Source: an uncultured Verrucomicrobiota bacterium (GTDB lineage Bacteria > Verrucomicrobiota > Verrucomicrobiia > Limisphaerales > CAIYYI01). Taken from it: a stretch of 39,207 bases of DNA. A program made the position numbers and the translations under genes. The stretch lies in NCBI GenBank assembly GCA_903930345.1, contig CAIYYI010000559.1:1-39207 (forward strand), given 5' to 3'. Below are positions 29,937 to 37,600 of this stretch, piece by piece (the stretch's first letter is position 1; each line of letters starts with the position of its first letter). Below the pieces are notes generated by a model. The model did no database searches, had not been told where the DNA came from, and worked only from the letters and a program-made list of their open reading frames with translations.

Positions 29937-30848
29937 ATGAAAACCATCGTCCAAACGGCACTCGTCCTGACTTTGCTGCTGGCCAGTCAGCCGCTGGCCT
30001 CCGCCCAGCCCTCCGCTGCCCCCAGACAACCGACTCTGCCTGAGGGTGCCAACTGCCACCGCGACCTGGCCTACGTGCCGGATGGACATGAGCGCCAAAA
30101 GCTGGATCTCTACCTGCCCAAAGGCGACGGCGTCCGGCCGCTGATCATCAACATCCATGGCGGAGCCTTCAGGATGGGCAGCAAGGAACAGGGCGTGCCG
30201 CTGGAGTGTGTCCGGCAAGGCTACGCGGTGGCATCCATCAACTATCGCCTGAGCCAGCATGCGAAATTCCCCGCCCAGATCCAGGACTGCAAAGCCGCCG
30301 TGCGCTGGCTGCGGGCGCACGCCACCGAATATCGTCTGGACCCGGATCATTTCGCAACCTGGGGGGCTTCGGCAGGCGGTCACCTTGCCGCCATGCTGGG
30401 CACCACCGGGGACACCAGGGAGTTCGAGGTTGGCGCAAATCTTGATCACTCCAGCCGGGTACAGGCAGTGGTGGACTACTTCGGGCCGACCGACTTCCTG
30501 CAAATGGACAAGCATCGCCCGCCCAATGGCATGGTGCATGATACGGCTAACTCCCCCGAGTCCGAGCTGATCGGCGGCGCAATCCAGGAGAACAAGGCGT
30601 TGACAGCCAGTGCCAACCCCATCACCTATGTCACCCCGGCCGATCCCCCTTTCCTGATTTGCCATGGCGAGGCAGATCCGCTGGTACCAAACCACCAGAG
30701 CCAATTGCTGGAGGCCGCGCTGAAAAAGGCCGGCGTGACAGTCACCTTTTACACGGTCCCGGGCGCCGGGCACGGCGGGTTCAAAGATCCCAAGGTCTCC
30801 CAGCTGACCCGGGATTTTTTGAGAACTCACTTAAAACCCTCACCTTAG
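29937..30848 (+). CDS. Secreted alpha/beta-hydrolase (acetyl-esterase/BD-FAE-like)
   Basis: The 303-residue protein has a signal peptide (to about residue 24). The alpha/beta-hydrolase elements are the oxyanion motif HGGAF, the nucleophile elbow GASAGG, the acid in HGEADPLVP and the catalytic His in GAGHGGF, in the right order. It belongs to the hormone-sensitive-lipase-like carbohydrate esterases, including bifunctional xylan/feruloyl esterases. It probably deacylates the polysaccharide attacked by the neighbouring GH16, GH29 and GH95 enzymes. It lies 45 bp after GH16 and 21 bp before GH95, so it is part of the same operon. Confidence 0.9.
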   Translation: MKTIVQTALVLTLLLASQPLASAQPSAAPRQPTLPEGANCHRDLAYVPDGHERQKLDLYLPKGDGVRPLIINIHGGAFRMGSKEQGVPLECVRQGYAVASINYRLSQHAKFPAQIQDCKAAVRWLRAHATEYRLDPDHFATWGASAGGHLAAMLGTTGDTREFEVGANLDHSSRVQAVVDYFGPTDFLQMDKHRPPNGMVHDTANSPESELIGGAIQENKALTASANPITYVTPADPPFLICHGEADPLVPNHQSQLLEAALKKAGVTVTFYTVPGAGHGGFKDPKVSQLTRDFLRTHLKPSP

Positions 30849-30869
30849 GCGCCGCAATAAATCGAGTCC

Positions 30870-33077
30870 ATGAAAACAAAAACTGCTGCGGTCCGCCTGG
30901 CTCCCCTCCTTCTGTCAACCTGGGTTTGCTGCCTGCAGCTCGTCGCCGCACCGGCCCCGGAGCTGTCCCTCTGGTACACGCAGCCCGCCGCCAAATGGCT
31001 GGAAGCCCTGCCGATCGGGAATGGCAGCCTGGGCGCCATGATCTTTGGTGGAAGCACCAATGAGCGCGTGCAGTTTAACGAGCAGTCTCTCTGGCTGGGC
31101 AATGAAACCGAGATGGGCAGCTACCAGCCGTTTGGCGATTTCCATGTGGCGTGGTCCCACTCCGCCCCCACTGACTACCGACGGGAACTCAATCTCCAGG
31201 ACGCAACCCACCGGGTTTCCTACCGGGACGGTGGGACTGCCTTCCAGCGCGAGGCATTTTCCAGCCATCCGGACCGGGTGATGGTGTTTCGCTTCACCGC
31301 CAGCACGCCGGGCAGCTACACGGGTACCATCCGGCTCACGGATATGCACCAGGCCCGCATCCGGGCTGAAGGCAACCGGCTCATTGCAGCAGGCACGCTC
31401 ACCAACGGGCTGGAATATGAGGCGCAGCTCTGGGTGCTCACCGAAGGCGGCCAGCTTAATGTCGCAAGCAACACCATCAAAGTCGCCCGGGCGGATGGCG
31501 TGACCTTGCTGCTCGCAGCCGGCACGGCTTTCGCCAATGACCCGATGAAGCATTGGCGCGGTGAACATCCGCACCAGCTCCTCACCGAACGTCTCGGGGC
31601 TGCCGCACAGAAATCCTATGCCCGGCTTCACGCCACCCATGTGGCAGACTACCAGGAACTGTTCAACCGGGTGCGGCTGAACCTGGGCACCTACCAAGGC
31701 AGCCAGCCAACCGACGAGCGTCTGGCGGCCCGGAAAGCCGGTCGGGCAGACCCCGCCTTGGAGGCGCTGCTCTTCCAATACGGGCGGTACCTGCTCATCA
31801 GCAGCTCCCGGCCGGGAGGCCTGCCGGCCAACCTGCAGGGCATCTGGAATGCGGATCTCAAACCAGCCTGGTATTCCGGCTACACGGCCAACATCAATGT
31901 CGAGATGAACTACTGGCCGGCCGAGCTCACGGGGCTCTCCGAATGCCATGATCCGCTGTTCCAATGGATTCGGAACATGGCCGTGGTTTACAAGCGCACT
32001 CGGGATGAGCGCGTAAAGACGCCCAAGGGCAGGGGCTGGTCGAGTTACAGCACCACCAATCCCATGGGCGGCACCTCGCGCTGGGGTGTGCACCGACCCA
32101 ACAGCGCCTGGTTGGTCCAGCACCTGTGGCTGCGCTATGCCTTCACCGGCGACAAGAACTTCCTGCGCAACACCGCCTACCCGGCCATCAAGGAGATTGT
32201 CGAATTCTGGGAGGATCGGCTGGTGGAAGGCCCGAACGGCACGCTGATCACCCCCGACGGATGGTCACCTGAACACGGCCCGGTGAACGTCAATGGCAGG
32301 CTGGTGATCCAGGAAGGTGACCGTACCCCCCACCCCGGCACCTCGTATGACCAGCAGATTGTGTGAGACCTGTTCAGCAACTACCTGGAGGCAGCCGAAG
32401 CCCTGGGGGTGGACGAACCATACCGAGCCAAAGTATCGGCGATGCGCGGCCGTCTGCTCGCTCCCAGGATCGGGAAATGGGGGCAGATCCAGGAATGGAT
32501 GGAGGATGTGGACGATCCAAACGACAAGCACCGCCACACCTCCCACCTCTTTGCCTTGCACCCCGGCCGTCAAATCAGTCCGCTAACCACCCCGGAGCTC
32601 GCTGAAGCCGCCAAAGTCACCCTCAACGGCCGGGGAGACACCTCGACCGGGTGGAGCAAGGCCTGGAAAATCAATTTCTGGGCCCGGCTGCACGATGGGA
32701 ACCGGGCCCACAAACTCATCGGCGAGCTCTTCAAAGTCAGCATCCTCGACAACCTCTTTGACACGCACCCGCCCTTCCAAATGGACGGAAATTTCGGCTA
32801 CACGTCCGGCGTAGCCGAAATGCTCTTGCAAAGCCATTTGAAAGCGGGGGAAACCCGGATGCTCCACCTTCTGCCCGCATTGCCCGCAGCCTGGCCTGAT
32901 GGCAAAATCGACGGCCTGCGCGCCCAGGGAGGCTTCGAGGTGAGCCTGGAATGGCACGGCGGCAAACTGGTGTCTGCCTTTGTCCGTTCCAACCAGGGTC
33001 ACCCCTGCCAGATCCGCTATGGGAATGAGATCCGGCCGCTGACCATCCCCCGGGGCGAAACCAAACGCGTTTTCTGA
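30870..33077 (+). pseudogene. GH95 alpha-L-fucosidase gene interrupted by an in-frame TGA at 32364-32366
   Basis: The frame from the ATG at 30870 (signal peptide, then LPIGNGSLGAMIFGG) reads as GH95 up to SYDQQIV, meets TGA, and continues in the same frame as [20 protein letters not shown] to a normal end at 33077. The family has Trp at this position (QQIVWDLF), so TGG to TGA is the simplest change. The upstream part holds the Asn pair (NINVEMNYWPAE) and the Glu of DGWSPEHGP. The downstream part holds the Asp in [12 protein letters not shown], so the 498-residue product would lack an essential residue. Nothing else is damaged across 735 codons. It is a recent nonsense mutation or a sequencing error; readthrough is unlikely because TGA ends several neighbours. 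Confidence 0.9.
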
Positions 33078-33082
33078 AACCC

Positions 33083-34477
33083 TCAGTCCTCCGGGCGTTC
33101 CCCGTGGGGGGCCATCTTCACCAGCTTGGGATCAAACCGGCCCAAAACGGTGACCAAGTCGCTTTGGGCGGCCATCACCTCGTGAATGTTTTTATAGACC
33201 ATCGGCACCTCATCCAGCCCGGCGGAAATGAGCGTCACGCCCTGCTCGCGCAGGAAAGCGTTCACTTTTTTCCACTCAAATGTCTTGGACGCCTGGGTCC
33301 GGCTCATCACCCGGCCCGCGCCGTGGGAAGCCGAGTTCAGTGACTCCGCGTTGCCCCGGCCGCTCACGACAAAGCCCGGGGAGGCCATCGACCCGGGAAT
33401 GATGCCCAGCACCCCTGCCCCGGCCGGCGTGGCCCCCTTGCGGTGCACCACCACCTCCCGTTCCACGCCTTCGATCAGGTGGCGTTCCTTCCAGGCAAAG
33501 TTGTGATGGTTTTCCACGTCCAGCAGCACGCGGGCACCCAGGTTTTCGGCCACGTGCTGGTGAATGAGCGAATGGTTGGCGGCGGCGTAGCGCCCCATCA
33601 GTTCCATGGCCGCCCAGTATTCCTGGCCAGCCTCGGAATCCAGCGACAGCCAGGCGAGGCGTTTCAACTCACCCGGCAGATCGGGAAATTGGCTGAAGGC
33701 GATCCGGCTGTAATGGTCGCACACGGCGGCACCTGTCCCGCGGCTGCCGCTGTGGCTGAGCAACGCCAAATAGGTCCCCGCCTCCAGGCCCTGGATGGGA
33801 TCCTGTGCCGTGAACAATCCAAACTCCACAAAGTGGTTACCGCTGCCGCTGGTGCCAAGCTGGGCCCAGGCCCGGTCCTTGTTCTGGCGGGTGACCGGGC
33901 TGATGTTCCAATCCGCATCCAGCACCTCGTGCTGGCGGCGGTTCTTGAAGGTGGCCCCAACCCCAAAGCGGGTCTCCGCCTCCAGTGCGCGGGTGAGCCG
34001 CTCCGGGTGCCGCTCCAGGTCGCGAACAGGCAGGTCCAGCACGGTCATTTTCATGCGGCAGGCAATATCGACACCCACCGCATAGGGGACGACAGCGTTG
34101 TCAGTTGCCAGCACGCCGCCGATGGGCAGTCCGTAGCCAACATGGGCATCCGGCATCAGCGCCCCGGCCACCGCCACCGGCAGCAGGCAGGCGCGCTCCA
34201 TCTGCATCACCGCCTCGTGTTCCAGCCCGGCACCCCATTGGCGATATTTCACGGGCGCGGCCCGCGGAGGCGGAGGCGCATCGCAGAGGGCCTTGGCCAA
34301 ATCGCCCCGCAGAGCATCGCCAAGGAAGGCTGAGGGGTTGGCGACAATGGCCACCACCTCCTCGTGCAGGCGCGTCTTGTCGCCTCCCGCGAGGATGAAT
34401 TTGCAGATGAAGTCGGTCGCCCGCCGGGTCGCCTCACCGAGCGGAATGCCGGCCCGAATAAAATCTTTGGCGTTCAT
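33083..34477 (-). CDS. rtcB: RtcB-family RNA ligase
   Basis: The 464-residue protein shows the RtcB signatures: MPDAHVGYGLPIGGV, the metal-binding Cys in VGVDIACRMKM, GTSGSGNHFVEFG, SHSGSRG, ENHHNFAW, HRKGATPA, PGSMASPGFVV and the guanylate-accepting His in SASHGAGR. RtcB joins RNA 2',3'-cyclic-phosphate/3'-phosphate and 5'-OH ends using GTP and Mn2+. It is longer than the ~400-residue E. coli enzyme, mainly at the N-terminus. It is the last gene of the minus-strand unit containing tRNA-like genes, Y RNAs, Ro60 and HNH, and converges on the GH95 gene 6 bp away. Position argues for repair or ligation of the RNAs encoded upstream. Confidence 0.95.
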   Translation of the reverse strand: MNAKDFIRAGIPLGEATRRATDFICKFILAGGDKTRLHEEVVAIVANPSAFLGDALRGDLAKALCDAPPPPRAAPVKYRQWGAGLEHEAVMQMERACLLPVAVAGALMPDAHVGYGLPIGGVLATDNAVVPYAVGVDIACRMKMTVLDLPVRDLERHPERLTRALEAETRFGVGATFKNRRQHEVLDADWNISPVTRQNKDRAWAQLGTSGSGNHFVEFGLFTAQDPIQGLEAGTYLALLSHSGSRGTGAAVCDHYSRIAFSQFPDLPGELKRLAWLSLDSEAGQEYWAAMELMGRYAAANHSLIHQHVAENLGARVLLDVENHHNFAWKERHLIEGVEREVVVHRKGATPAGAGVLGIIPGSMASPGFVVSGRGNAESLNSASHGAGRVMSRTQASKTFEWKKVNAFLREQGVTLISAGLDEVPMVYKNIHEVMAAQSDLVTVLGRFDPKLVKMAPHGERPED

Positions 34478-34500
34478 GATTGGTATATGTGGGTCAGAGA

Positions 34501-34528
34501 CCGGTGATGGCGCTTATTCCACCACCGG
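34501..34528 (-). promoter_or_regulatory. Inverted repeat between the HNH and rtcB genes
   Basis: CCGGTGGTGG on the minus strand pairs with CCATCACCGG across an 8-nt loop (10 bp with one G-T pair). It fills most of the 59-bp spacer between the HNH stop and the rtcB start. There is no T-run, so it is not a classical terminator. It could be an mRNA-stabilising or processing hairpin. Confidence 0.45.
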
Positions 34529-34536
34529 CCAAGGGT

Positions 34537-35115
34537 TCAGGCAAGGAACAGTTTCCAGTCCCCAATCCCAGCCGGATTGCGGATGAGCAGGGAGACCGGC
34601 AATTCCTTGGGCGCGCGCGGCACCGAGAGCAGTTTCAAGCCGACCTCGCGCGGCAGGCGGTCGGCTTTGCGCTGGTTCACCTCCCGGGCGGACCAGACGA
34701 GGTTTTCCCACGTGTCCTGGCCGCCCCGGGAACGCGGGATCACGTGGTCGAGATTGCCCTCCTCCGGCCGCAGAACGCGGCCGGTGTACTGGCAGCGGTT
34801 GCCATCGCGCTCGCGAATGGCCCTGGCGCTAAGCTTCGGGCGCTTCTTCGGCACCTTGGCATAGTTAACCGCCACGATGACGGTGGGCACGCGGATCTGG
34901 CCGCGCACGGTGTGAACCGCCTCGTCCTGATCGCGAATCGGCAGCGTAATCCATTCCGTCCAGGTCACCGGCCGGATATGGCCCTCGCCCTCGATCTCCA
35001 GGCCGGTGGCCACCTGGGTGGCCATCATGCAGAACGCCTCCTGGGGCGTGCGCACATGGATGGCCTGCCAGTTGCGGTTCAGCACCAGCACGGTCGCTTT
35101 GGTTAATGCGCTCAT
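34537..35115 (-). CDS. HNH endonuclease
   Basis: The start is the ATG at 35115 (MSALTKATVLVLNRNWQAIH); the frame is open 27 codons further but into the spacer. The N-terminal half (about 1-100) is the domain found in the bacterial HNH group that begins VLVLNxxWQ. The C-terminal half carries the HNH core: KLSARAIRERDGNRCQYTG (zinc-type first part), the catalytic His in NLDHVIPRSRGGQDTWENLV, and the final SAREVNQRKADRLP. At 192 residues it is the normal size. Its target is unknown, and stand-alone members are often of unclear role. Here it sits between Ro60 and RtcB, so an RNA-related function is possible but not shown. Confidence 0.9.
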   Translation of the reverse strand: MSALTKATVLVLNRNWQAIHVRTPQEAFCMMATQVATGLEIEGEGHIRPVTWTEWITLPIRDQDEAVHTVRGQIRVPTVIVAVNYAKVPKKRPKLSARAIRERDGNRCQYTGRVLRPEEGNLDHVIPRSRGGQDTWENLVWSAREVNQRKADRLPREVGLKLLSVPRAPKELPVSLLIRNPAGIGDWKLFLA

Positions 35116-35166
35116 AAATGCAAAGTTGCGGGTGTTTGTTTCCTGTTGAATGCGGCGCTTGGAAAT

Positions 35167-35243
35167 TGGTGGAGCCGGAGGTAGTTGCAACCTCACCTGG
35201 CCGGATTAAAAGTCCGGTGCCGGTCTGCTGTGGCTTCAGCTCC
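35167..35243 (-). tRNA. tRNA-Lys(TTT)-like gene with unusual elbow
   Basis: The minus strand folds as a cloverleaf. Acceptor GGAGCTG/CGGCTCC has 7 pairs (one T-G), discriminator A and encoded CCA. Anticodon stem CCGGA/TCCGG encloses CTTTTAA (anticodon TTT, 35208-35210). T-stem GAGGT/ACCTC encloses TGCAACT. The D-stem is only 3 bp (GCC/GGC), with a loop containing CAG instead of the usual GG. It lies between the Ro60 and HNH genes, apart from the main array, but shares the array's T-loop G55. Confidence 0.8.
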
Positions 35244-35490
35244 AGTACCATGGCCGCCAGCGGCAATTCTCCGCTCCCGGCCGCCATGGTTAATCTTGGT
35301 GAACCCCTGGCTGGTCTCTTTCACCAGCTCACACCCGGCGCTTTCCACCACCGGTCGCCCGGTGGAGAGAGGGCTGGGCCGCTCGAGCTTCTTCGCGTTC
35401 AGGGGTTCGAAAGTGTGCGGGCGGACAGCGGTCCTGTCCGCCCGCGTGGTTTCCTTCGCGGCATCCCCGTCTGGCCGGGATGCCGGTGAG
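35244..35490 (-). other. Hairpin-dense spacer between Ro60 gene and tRNA-Lys
   Basis: No credible gene is present. Several strong inverted repeats are: 35459-35485 (9 bp CGGCATCCC/GGGATGCCG, starting 6 nt after the Ro60 stop), 35417-35445 (12-bp perfect stem with a 5-nt loop), and 35348-35365 (7 bp closed by a GCGA tetraloop on the minus strand). A further hairpin at about 35300 is built on CTGGT/ACCAG. It may be a structured untranslated RNA within the transcript, or the 12-bp hairpin may be a dispersed genomic repeat. Confidence 0.5.
35417..35445. repeat. Perfect 12-bp inverted repeat
   Basis: GCGGGCGGACAG and CTGTCCGCCCGC flank a 5-nt loop. The hairpin has no T-tail. Its look (GC-rich stem around GGCGGACAG) is that of REP-like intergenic elements, so a multi-copy element is plausible. 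Confidence 0.6.
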
Positions 35491-37179
35491 CTAATTCCGG
35501 ATGAAGTCCGCGATGACCGCCGGCACGCTGGTGTCGAAACCGACCACATCCAGCATGCCACGGTCATTCGGATCGGCCAGGGTGAACCCGTTGGAGGTCA
35601 TGCCCACAACGACCGCCTTGGCGTCTCCGACGAACTCCTCCCGATACTGCCGCAGCGCCTGGGCCGGATGGATGCTGCCCGCCCAGGTTTCGCTGTCCGT
35701 GTAGGTCACGAAGCCCGCGACCCGCAGCTTTTGGCGCTTGGCCCACACCATGGGCAGCGCGCAGTCCGTGCCCCCCATGGGGATCTCGCGCACCCGCTTG
35801 ATCACGTCATCCAGGCGCATGCGGGGCGAGAGGGTTACCCGGGTGATGCCCGGCTCCCCGCCACCCCACTGGCCGCCATGCCCTTGCGCGGCGGCACTGA
35901 ACGCAATGATCTCGCAGTCAGGTTCCGTTGCCGCCGTGACCAAAGCCATGGCGGCGCTCGCCTCGCGCGCCGTGAGGCACGACCCGGCAATCATGGAACC
36001 ATCCATCGAACCGCTGACGTCCAGAGCCAAGAGCACCGGCTTGCCGCATGGTTCGATGTTCTGGAACGTGGCGTAGAACGCCTTGTCCAGAGCATCAATG
36101 ATCTTCGGCACCGGCTGCCACTTGAGACCACCCTTCTCGCCATGGCCCTGGGCATACACCTTCTGGGCGATCAATACCGCCAGCGGGTGGATGCGGGCAC
36201 GCTTGAGCCGGGTTTCGTCACCCAGCCGGCGGATAACGAGACTGGCTGCGGCACTGAACGGCTTCAGCAGGCCGATGGCCGTCATCTTGCCCAGGTTTCG
36301 AACCATGGCCGCCATCGGCATGCGCTGCAGCAGGGCATCCCAAACCTCGACCTCATTGAGCCACTGGGGCGGGATGGCCTCTCGCGGCAGGTCGTGGTCA
36401 TTGATGAGTGCAACAATCTCCGCCTTGCCCGAGGCCCGTTTGGCCTTTTCAAAGGCCCCGATAACCTCTGGCAATCCGCCGGTCGGACCATAGATGGACA
36501 CCCGGTTTTCGCCGTTGACCTCGCGCTTCACCGTGCGCTCACCCAAACCCGATGCGCCAGAGAGAACCCAGCGGAAGACTGCCTCGTGCCCGGGTGAGGG
36601 AGCCTTCGGGTGAGCCAGACGGAGCAGGTCGCCGTGGGACCAGGAATCGCGCTGCTGATACTTCACCACCTGGTAAGCCAGCTTGTCGGTCTCCTGGTCG
36701 TGATACCAGCGGCCAACGGCATTGCGCAAACCGCGACCCCACCCACGCAACGCGTTGACATACTCGGCGAAGTGAAACAGGTGGGTGCCAATGCGGCAGA
36801 CCTTGGCCAGGTTCTGGAAGGCCAAAGCCTTGGCCTCCGGGTTGCCGTACGCAGCCACGAGGGCCAAGGCAAAAACCGCCGGATCGTTCTTCGGTGCCCG
36901 CCCACTGTCACTGATCTCAATGATGCGGTTCACGGCACGGACACCGTCGGCCTTGATGGCGCGGACGATGGCGTCGTGGTTTTGCTTCACTAGCTCAAGC
37001 TCACCGATATGATAAGTGCCGGATTCGGCGCCAAGGATGAGGAACCGGTCGAGGCGGATCCAGTCATCGACCTGCCAGGTGTAACCCCCGGCAGAATTCC
37101 CCACCTGGGCCGAGCCCGGGATGGGCCGCGACTGCGGGGTGGCGCGGCGATTGAACAGCTTTGCATAGTTGAGAGCCAT
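35491..37179 (-). CDS. rsr: Ro60 / TROVE-domain RNA-binding protein with C-terminal vWA domain (Rsr-like)
   Basis: About 562 residues. The N-terminal ~370 residues are the TROVE HEAT-ring that binds Y RNAs and misfolded RNA ends (WQVDDWIRLDRFLILGAESGTYH, VRAIKADGVRAVNRIIEIS, RWVLSGASGLGERTV). From about residue 380 comes a vWA domain with an intact MIDAS: LALDVSGSMDGS, the Thr of MGGTDCALP and the Asp of YTDSETW. Two consecutive ATGs occur (37182, 37179). I use the second because the AAAGGAG ribosome site is 6 nt before it and only 3 nt before the first. The gene lies 60 bp downstream of the first of three Y RNA hairpins, the classical Ro60-Y RNA arrangement, with rtcB further downstream. Confidence 0.96.
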   Translation of the reverse strand: MALNYAKLFNRRATPQSRPIPGSAQVGNSAGGYTWQVDDWIRLDRFLILGAESGTYHIGELELVKQNHDAIVRAIKADGVRAVNRIIEISDSGRAPKNDPAVFALALVAAYGNPEAKALAFQNLAKVCRIGTHLFHFAEYVNALRGWGRGLRNAVGRWYHDQETDKLAYQVVKYQQRDSWSHGDLLRLAHPKAPSPGHEAVFRWVLSGASGLGERTVKREVNGENRVSIYGPTGGLPEVIGAFEKAKRASGKAEIVALINDHDLPREAIPPQWLNEVEVWDALLQRMPMAAMVRNLGKMTAIGLLKPFSAAASLVIRRLGDETRLKRARIHPLAVLIAQKVYAQGHGEKGGLKWQPVPKIIDALDKAFYATFQNIEPCGKPVLLALDVSGSMDGSMIAGSCLTAREASAAMALVTAATEPDCEIIAFSAAAQGHGGQWGGGEPGITRVTLSPRMRLDDVIKRVREIPMGGTDCALPMVWAKRQKLRVAGFVTYTDSETWAGSIHPAQALRQYREEFVGDAKAVVVGMTSNGFTLADPNDRGMLDVVGFDTSVPAVIADFIRN

Positions 37180-37239
37180 CATGGTCTCCTTTCATCTGAT
37201 TGTGCCGCCAACCTTCGACACAGTTTGTTTGCTTTTGGA

Positions 37240-37307
37240 TTGCGGACAAGTTGGTGCGCATGGGATTCATTCGTTTGAAGCGATAACCCATGCGCTTCGG
37301 CCCGCAA
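37240..37307 (-). ncRNA. Y RNA 1 (minimal Ro60-binding Y RNA, no tRNA-like module)
   Basis: The minus strand folds as a Y RNA stem. The lower helix is TTGCGGGC/GTCCGCAA (8 bp, one G-T). An internal loop follows, with CGAAG on the 5' side and CACCAACTT on the 3' side. The upper helix is CGCATGGG/CCCATGCG (8 perfect bp), and the 22-nt loop begins TTATCG. The strand GGGCCGAAG-N4-TGGGTTATCG matches the Ro60-contact sequence of vertebrate Y RNAs (GGUCCGA ... GUGGGUUAUC), and the 3' CTTG corresponds to their CUUGAC. It lies immediately upstream of the Ro60 gene. The loop is too short for a tRNA-like domain. Confidence 0.88.
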
Positions 37308-37310
37308 AGA

Positions 37311-37457
37311 GTGGTGGGCAAGGGATGCTGTGGAATTACCCCGTGGATGCGAACATTCACAGGGGCTGCTCTACCATTGAGCTACCGGGGCAACGATGGA
37401 GCCCCGGATTGGACTTGAACCAATAACCAACGATAACCCACAAACTTCGGCCCACAC
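37311..37457 (-). ncRNA. Y RNA 2 with a circularly permuted tRNA-like module
   Basis: The lower helix is GTGTGGGC/GCCCACCAC (8 bp with one bulged C). The internal loop is CGAAGTT opposite GCATCCCTT, the upper helix is TGTGGG/TTCCACA, and then comes TTATCG. The large loop holds, in order, a T-arm (ATTGG-TTCAAGT-CCAAT), acceptor 3' strand CCGGGGC, the loop TCCATCGTT starting with discriminator+CCA, acceptor 5' strand GCCCCGG (7/7 pairs), TA, a D-arm (GCTC-AATGGTA-GAGC) and a long hairpin with a TTCG tetraloop at 37339-37365. The order of tRNA parts is thus permuted. T54T55C56 and G18G19 are normal here. This matches the known bacterial YrlA plan of a Ro-binding stem plus tRNA mimic. Confidence 0.85.
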
Positions 37458-37464
37458 AAATTGA

Positions 37465-37596
37465 CGACGGATAAAGAACGGACTGGGAGTTTAACGTGCT
37501 CTACCGCTGAGCTACCCCGGCATCTGGAGCCGGAGGCCGGACTCGAACCGGCGACCACGCGCTTATCAGGCGATAACCCAATCCTGCGACCCGTCG
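37465..37596 (-). ncRNA. Y RNA 3 with a circularly permuted tRNA-Ile-like module
   Basis: The lower helix is CGACGGGT/ATCCGTCG (8 bp, one G-T). The internal loop is CGCA opposite GTTCTTT, the upper helix is GGATTGGG/CCCAGTCC (8 bp, one T-G), followed by TTATCG. The loop begins CCTGATAAGCGCGTGGTCG, which looks like the anticodon loop (GAT), 3' anticodon stem and variable region of a tRNA-Ile. Then come T-arm GCCGG-TTCGAGT-CCGGC, acceptor CTCCGGC, loop TCCAGAT (contains CCA), acceptor GCCGGGG (7 pairs, one T-G) and D-arm GCTC-AGCGGTA-GAGC. It has the same architecture as Y RNA 2 with different stem sequences. Confidence 0.84.
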
Positions 37597-37600
37597 AAAC

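Noticed and set aside
32364-32366. Selenocysteine insertion or UGA=Trp recoding in the GH95 gene
   Set aside because: The position is Trp in the family, no catalytic Sec is expected, and TGA is a normal stop in neighbouring genes (for example the exosortase, HNH and SGNH genes).
35193-35567. A 124-residue minus-strand frame spanning the end of Ro60, the spacer and tRNA-Lys
   Set aside because: It overlaps an intact gene and a tRNA fold, is low in hydrophobic residues and has no recognisable domain.
37281-37580. Recurrent GGGTTATCG/CGATAACCC at about 140-150 bp spacing as a CRISPR array
   Set aside because: Repeats are only about 10 bp plus a second conserved block, spacing is far too long, and the intervening sequence is tRNA-like with paired arms. 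The Y RNA fold explains it better; no cas genes are present.
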